Shown piece by piece: positions 62,107 to 64,000 of a stretch of DNA of 64,000 bases. Within the stretch, counting starts at the first letter, position 1. Every line of letters begins with the position of its first letter. Made by a program: the position numbers and the translations under genes. Location of the stretch: assembly GCA_018401465.1 (NCBI GenBank), contig JAGYKE010000004.1, forward strand, positions 806,001 to 870,000, in the 5' to 3' direction. Under the pieces are notes generated by a model. It did no database searches. It saw only the letters and a list, made by a program, of their open reading frames with translations, and was not told the origin of the DNA. This stretch comes from Aestuariivita sp. GTDB taxonomy: Bacteria > Pseudomonadota > Alphaproteobacteria > Rhodobacterales > Rhodobacteraceae.

Positions 62107-63702
62107 ATGGCCCCCAAGGTACTCATTTCCGACGCGCTGTCGGACGCCGCCGTCCAGATCTTCCGCGATCGCGGCATCGATGTCGATTTCCAGCCCGATC
62201 TCGGCAAGGACAAGGACAAGCTCGCCGAAATCATCGGCCAGTATGACGGTCTCGCCATCCGGTCAGCCACCAAGGTGACCGAGAAGATCCTCGAAGCCGC
62301 CACCAATCTCAAGGTGATCGGCCGCGCCGGGATCGGCGTCGACAACGTCGACCGCGAGGCGGCGTCGAAGAAGGGCGTCATCGTGATGAACACGCCCTTC
62401 GGCAACACGATCACCACCGCCGAACATGCCATCGCCATGATGTTCGCGGTCGCGCGGCAAATCCCCGAGGCCAGCGCCTCGACCCATGCGGGCAAATGGG
62501 AAAAGTCGCGCTTCATGGGCGTCGAACTCACCGCCAAGGTGCTGGGCGTGATCGGCGCGGGCAATATCGGGTCGATCGTCTGCGACCGCGCGCGGGGCCT
62601 GCGCATGAAGGTCATCGCCTATGATCCCTTCCTGTCGGACGAGAAGGCCACCAAGATGGGCGTCGAGAAGGTCGAACTTGACGATCTTCTCAAGCGCGCC
62701 GATTTCATCACGCTGCACGTGCCGCTCACCGACGCGACGCGCAATATCCTGAGCCGCGAGAACCTTGAAAAGACCAAGCCCGGCGTGCGCATCATCAACT
62801 GCGCGCGCGGCGGTCTGGTGGACGAGGCTGCTTTGGCCGACATGCTGAAAACCGGCCATGTCGCGGGCGCGGCCTTCGATGTCTTCAGCGTCGAACCGGC
62901 GACCGAGAACTCGCTGTTCGGCCTGCCCAACGTGGTCTGCACGCCGCATCTGGGCGCCGCCACGACCGAAGCGCAGGAAAACGTCGCCCTGCAGGTGGCC
63001 GAGCAGATGTCGAATTACCTGCTGACGGGGGCGGTGGAAAACGCGCTCAACATGCCCTCGATCACGGCGGAAGAGGCCAAGGTCATGGGCCCTTGGGTGA
63101 AACTTGCCGGTCATCTGGGCGCCTTCATCGGCCAGATGACGGACGAACCGATCAAGGCGATCAACATCCTTTATGACGGTGTCGTGGCCGAGATGAACCT
63201 CGACGCGCTGAACTGCGCCGTGGTGGCGGGCATCATGAAGCGGGTGAACCCCGACGTGAACATGGTCAGCGCGCCGGTGATCGCCAAGGAACGCGGCATC
63301 CAGATTTCCACCACCAATCAGGACAAGTCCGGCTCCTTCGACGGTTACATCAAGGTCACCGTGGTCACAGCGGTGCGCGAACGGTCGGTGGCGGGGACGT
63401 GTTTCTCGGACGGCAAGCCGCGCTTCATCCAGATCAAGGGCATCAATATCGACGCCGAAGTGGGGGCGCACATGCTCTACACCACGAACGAGGACGTGCC
63501 CGGCATTATCGGCATGCTGGGCCAGACCATGGGCCAGAACGGCGTGAACATCGCCAACTTCACCCTTGGCCGCGCCCTGCGTGGGGGTGAGGCGATCGCC
63601 CTTCTGTACGTCGACGATCCGGTGCCCGCGCCGGTGCTCAAGAAGCTGGAAGCGACAGGCCTGTTCAAGCAGGTCAAGCCGCTGGCATTCGAAGTGGCCT
63701 GA
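62107..63702 (+). CDS. serA: D-3-phosphoglycerate dehydrogenase
   Basis: 531-residue long (type I) SerA, first step of serine synthesis. NAD-binding LGVIGAGNIGSIVCDRARG; catalytic Arg in CARGGLVDEA, Glu in the SVEP segment, His in CTPHLGAATTEAQ. From about 320 an intervening (allosteric-substrate-binding type) domain, then a C-terminal ACT domain including NEDVPGIIGMLGQTMG. Serine feedback is likely. Confidence 0.96.
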   Translation: MAPKVLISDALSDAAVQIFRDRGIDVDFQPDLGKDKDKLAEIIGQYDGLAIRSATKVTEKILEAATNLKVIGRAGIGVDNVDREAASKKGVIVMNTPFGNTITTAEHAIAMMFAVARQIPEASASTHAGKWEKSRFMGVELTAKVLGVIGAGNIGSIVCDRARGLRMKVIAYDPFLSDEKATKMGVEKVELDDLLKRADFITLHVPLTDATRNILSRENLEKTKPGVRIINCARGGLVDEAALADMLKTGHVAGAAFDVFSVEPATENSLFGLPNVVCTPHLGAATTEAQENVALQVAEQMSNYLLTGAVENALNMPSITAEEAKVMGPWVKLAGHLGAFIGQMTDEPIKAINILYDGVVAEMNLDALNCAVVAGIMKRVNPDVNMVSAPVIAKERGIQISTTNQDKSGSFDGYIKVTVVTAVRERSVAGTCFSDGKPRFIQIKGINIDAEVGAHMLYTTNEDVPGIIGMLGQTMGQNGVNIANFTLGRALRGGEAIALLYVDDPVPAPVLKKLEATGLFKQVKPLAFEVA

Positions 63703-63726
63703 CCGTCGCCGCAGGTGACTGAAAGG

Positions 63727-63756
63727 ACGCCGCCCCCACCCGGGGGCGGCGTTTTT
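63727..63756 (+). terminator. Terminator of serC-serA
   Basis: ACGCCGCCCCC pairs perfectly with GGGGGCGGCGT, followed by TTTTT. Confidence 0.93.
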
Positions 63757-63864
63757 CGTCCCGGGGCGGAAACCGACCAGACAGCGTCGCCTTTCACTGC
63801 GACCGGGAAGCCGCGCAGCCGCATGAGGGCGCATCGGATACCCCCGTGCGAAAGGCCCCGGACG

Positions 63865-64000
63865 ATGCAGGACGAAGCCCTTTTCCCCCTTCTGTCGGCG
63901 ATGGCCGCCGTCTATGCCGCCGAGCCGCGTGAAGAGGCCGGGCGCACCGCGCGCCTCTTGGTCGAACAGGGGCCGATGCATCTGGGCGACCGTTATCCCA
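63865..64000 (+). CDS. Partial gene running off the window
   Basis: An ATG at 63865 opens a frame encoding MQDEALFPLLSAMAAVYAAE and continuing to the last base without a stop (45 codons). It is Ala/Glu/Leu-rich and helical; too little is present to name a family. AAAGG lies about 9 bases upstream. Confidence 0.5.
   Translation, partial: MQDEALFPLLSAMAAVYAAEPREEAGRTARLLVEQGPMHLGDRYP

Overview
The window is a 64-kb piece of a GC-rich (roughly 65-70 %) alphaproteobacterial chromosome. It is almost certainly from the Rhodobacterales (Rhodobacteraceae/Roseobacteraceae). The reasons are the CcrM-type GANTC methyltransferase, a TPP-controlled thiBPQ operon, a serC leader ahead of serC-serA, a fbcFBC-type cytochrome bc1 operon, DUF2125 and IalB-family proteins, and intergenic palindromes with a GGGATATTTG arm. 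Most of it is dense core chromosome. There are no rRNA genes, CRISPR arrays or intact insertion sequences.

Layout. 1-2.1 kb: GST, flavoprotein, small HNH protein. 2.2-4.4 kb: an atypical lower-GC module with a porin gene that has lost its start codon and the first residues of its signal peptide, a 23-bp dyad exactly at the break, and a compact tyrosine recombinase. 4.4-18 kb: core genes (enoyl-CoA hydratase/SDR pair; DUF2125; pmbA-IMPase-waaA-lpxK; CoA transferase-DsbA-DciA; mutY-alkB; membrane nucleotide cyclase). 18-21 kb: cytochrome bc1 operon. 21-26 kb: GST/FMN-binding pair and the thiamine transporter under a TPP riboswitch. 26-29 kb: deacetylase-like protein, mtaB, dapF. 29.2-31.3 kb: tRNA-Lys followed by a decayed AT-richer island with a lipoprotein and an integrase remnant.

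31.3-39.5 kb is a catabolic cluster. Gentisate 1,2-dioxygenase, fumarylpyruvate hydrolase and 3-hydroxybenzoate 6-hydroxylase are followed by a TRAP transporter with two tandem near-duplicate binding proteins and a BzdR/BoxR-like regulator (HTH fused to a shikimate-kinase-like domain). The likely sequence of events is uptake of a 3-hydroxybenzoate-like aromatic acid, hydroxylation to gentisate, ring cleavage, and fumarate plus pyruvate. Maleylpyruvate isomerase is not in the window.

39.5-64 kb: YcaQ-like and LacI proteins, tRNA-Arg(CCT), rnhB, ccrM with three GANTC sites upstream, LOG protein, PLP dehydratase, dapD, CcdA/thioredoxin pair, Hint-domain protein, dapE, RNase R, lytic transglycosylase, rlmN, IalB-like protein, class 3-type asparaginase, methyltransferase, and the serine pathway serB / serC-serA ending in a strong terminator. 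Lysine/DAP genes dapF, dapD and dapE are scattered.

The best candidate for something undescribed is the headless porin plus recombinase module (2.2-4.4 kb). It looks like a silent or switchable outer-membrane-protein cassette rather than an ordinary pseudogene.
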